Below are positions 62,518 to 64,000 of a stretch of DNA of 64,000 nucleotides, piece by piece (within the stretch, counting starts at the first letter, position 1; every line of letters starts with the position of its first letter). The translations under genes were made by a program, and so were the position numbers. The notes under the pieces are model-generated. The model saw only the letters and a program-made list of their open reading frames with translations. It searched no databases and was not told the origin of the DNA. This DNA is from Tsukamurella sp. M9C (GTDB taxonomy: Bacteria; Actinomycetota; Actinomycetes; Mycobacteriales; Mycobacteriaceae), in NCBI RefSeq assembly GCF_020169415.1, contig NZ_JAIULG010000013.1:19255-83254 (forward strand). The letters are read 5' to 3'.

Positions 62518-64000
62518 GCGCGGGCCTCCAGCGCGGCGGCCACCTCGTCGCGGTCGTCGAAGGGGTGCTTGACGCCGTTGATCTCCTGGCCGGCCTCGTG
62601 ACCCTTGCCCGCGACGAGCACGACGTCGCCGGTGCGGGCCCAGTTCACGGCCTCGACGATGGCGGCGCGGCGGTCGCCGATCTCGCGGACCTCGCCGCCG
62701 CCGGTCACGGCGCGCGCGCCCGCCACCACGGCGGCTCGGATCGCGGCCGGATCCTCGGTGCGGGGGTTGTCGTCGGTCACGATGACCAGCTCGGCGGCGC
62801 TCGCGGCCGCCTCGCCCATGAGCGGCCGCTTGCCGCGGTCGCGGTCGCCGCCCGCGCCCACGACCACGACGATCCGGCCGGCGGTCTGGCCGCGCAGCGT
62901 CGCGATCACGGCGTCGAGGGCGGCGGGCTTGTGGGCGTAGTCCACGACGGCCAGGAAGTCCTGCCCGCGGTCGATGCGCTGCACCCGGCCGGGCACGGCG
63001 ACGGCGCCGATGCCGCGGGCCGCGTCGGCGAGCGGGACGCCCGCCTCGTGGGCGATGACCAGCGCCAGCGCGGCGTTGGCGACGTTGTACGCGCCGGGCA
63101 GCCCGACGACGGCGGAGAAGGTCTGTCCGTCCGGCCCGCTGAGGGTGAACCGCTGGGTGCCGTCGGAGTACGCGGCGACCTCGCCCGCGGTCCAGTCGGC
63201 GGGCCCGGTGGTGGCGACGGTGACCAGCGGCAGCCCGGACGCGCGGCGCAGCTCGGCCATGCGGTGGCCCCACTCGTCGTCGACGCAGATCACGGCGCGC
63301 TCGCAGGCTCCCGGCCCGAGGAAGAGCAGCGACTTCGCGGCGAAGTAGTCCTCCATCGTCGGGTGGTAGTCGAGGTGGTCCTGGCTGAGGTTGGTGAAGG
63401 CGCCGACGGCGAACCGGGTGCCGCCCGCCCGGTTCTGGGCCAGCGCGTGCGAGCTGACCTCCATCACGGCGGCGGTCACGCCGCGCTCGACCATCGACGC
63501 GAACAGCCCCTGCAGCGCGGAGCCCTCGGGCGTGGTGAGGGTGGTCGGGACGTCGACGCCGGCGATCCGGGTGCCGACGGTGCCGATCAGGCCCGTCGGG
63601 TTCCCGCCCGCGGCGAGCGCCGCCTCGACGAGGTAGCTGGTGGTGGTCTTGCCGGAGGTGCCGGTGATGCCGACGAGAGTCATCCGCGCCGACGGTGCGC
63701 CGTAGACCACGGCCGCGACGGGGCCGAGGACGCGGCGCGGGTCGTCGTGCAGGAGCACGGGGACGTCGTGGCCGTCCTCCGCGAGGAGCGCGGCACCGTC
63801 GGGATCGGTGAGGACGGCGACGGCCCCCGCCTCGATCGCGCCGGCGGCGAACCGCGCGCCGTGGGTGGCGGTGCCGGGGACGGCGCAGAACAGGTCGCCG
63901 GGCCGCGCGTCCTGGGCGCGGACGGTGGCCCCGGTCAGCCGGAGATCCCCGGCGTCGGCACCCGCGAGGGTGACGCCCGGGACCTGCGCCGCGACCTCGG
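62514..64000 (-). CDS. murE: UDP-MurNAc-dipeptide:diaminopimelate ligase (5' end outside window)
   Basis: Adds the third stem residue. About 495 residues are visible; the frame runs through the right edge without a start, so the first part (roughly 30-40 residues) is missing. Seen are [17 protein letters not shown] in domain 1, ATP loop [28 protein letters not shown], and DNPRTEDP, the DNPR signature of meso-diaminopimelate-adding enzymes. This fits the meso-DAP wall of mycolic-acid actinobacteria. It overlaps murF by ATGA; ftsI would be expected just upstream, beyond the window. Confidence 0.96.
   Translation of the reverse strand, partial: EVAAQVPGVTLAGADAGDLRLTGATVRAQDARPGDLFCAVPGTATHGARFAAGAIEAGAVAVLTDPDGAALLAEDGHDVPVLLHDDPRRVLGPVAAVVYGAPSARMTLVGITGTSGKTTTSYLVEAALAAGGNPTGLIGTVGTRIAGVDVPTTLTTPEGSALQGLFASMVERGVTAAVMEVSSHALAQNRAGGTRFAVGAFTNLSQDHLDYHPTMEDYFAAKSLLFLGPGACERAVICVDDEWGHRMAELRRASGLPLVTVATTGPADWTAGEVAAYSDGTQRFTLSGPDGQTFSAVVGLPGAYNVANAALALVIAHEAGVPLADAARGIGAVAVPGRVQRIDRGQDFLAVVDYAHKPAALDAVIATLRGQTAGRIVVVVGAGGDRDRGKRPLMGEAAASAAELVIVTDDNPRTEDPAAIRAAVVAGARAVTGGGEVREIGDRRAAIVEAVNWARTGDVVLVAGKGHEAGQEINGVKHPFDDRDEVAAALEARA

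Overview
This window is high-GC, densely coded DNA from an actinobacterium. Several features point to the mycolic-acid group (Mycobacteriales). The division and cell-wall cluster runs murE-murF-mraY-murD-ftsW-murG-murC-ftsQ-ftsZ-pgeF-sepF-yggT-wag31. There is an MTB12-like secreted antigen, a 13E12-type DUF222/HNH gene, DtxR/IdeR-type iron boxes, and an ileS-dinX-ansA-lspA-rluD-dnaE gene set that matches the mycobacterial neighbourhood. A Tsukamurella/Gordonia-like organism would fit, but the genus is an inference. No rRNA, tRNA, CRISPR array, insertion sequence or prophage was seen. No stretch over 300 bases lacks a gene; the longest non-coding stretches are the ileS leader (48352-48594), ftsZ-ftsQ (53298-53477), 31812-32003 and 50058-50221.

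1-6.1 kb: a pyrimidine operon (pyrR-pyrB-pyrC, minus strand, 4-base start/stop overlaps) whose short leader carries two PyrR-binding-loop sequences. A GMC oxidoreductase diverges from it. A pepQ-efp-nusB operon follows. 6.1-12.7 kb: an accessory block with YceI, YCII, a large LuxR-type ATPase regulator, an F420-type nitroreductase-fold protein, a TetR regulator with duplicated operators, and a drug-type MFS exporter. It separates pepQ-efp-nusB from the shikimate operon aroC-aroK-aroB (12.7-15.7 kb). 16.0-21.1 kb: an iron-box-controlled siderophore-binding lipoprotein and siderophore-interacting reductase, followed on the same strand by an overlapping pair of unusual MutS-like ATPases. This pair is the best candidate here for an uncharacterised system.

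21.1-35.7 kb: dnaE, a membrane serine/threonine kinase, a TetR/heterodimeric ABC exporter operon, an SRPBCC-epimerase fusion, a second iron-box siderophore lipoprotein, two envelope proteins of unknown function, rluD and lspA. 35.7-43.7 kb: a lipoprotein, the MTB12-like protein, ansA, the KtrB-KtrA potassium system, a class III CoA-transferase, an SRPBCC protein and the 13E12-type HNH gene. 43.8-48.6 kb: dinX and ileS; ileS is preceded by a translational T-box riboswitch with an isoleucine specifier. 48.6-64 kb: a small membrane protein, then wag31, yggT, sepF, pgeF, ftsZ, ftsQ and the precursor-synthesis genes back to a 5'-truncated murE, mostly joined by 4-base overlaps.
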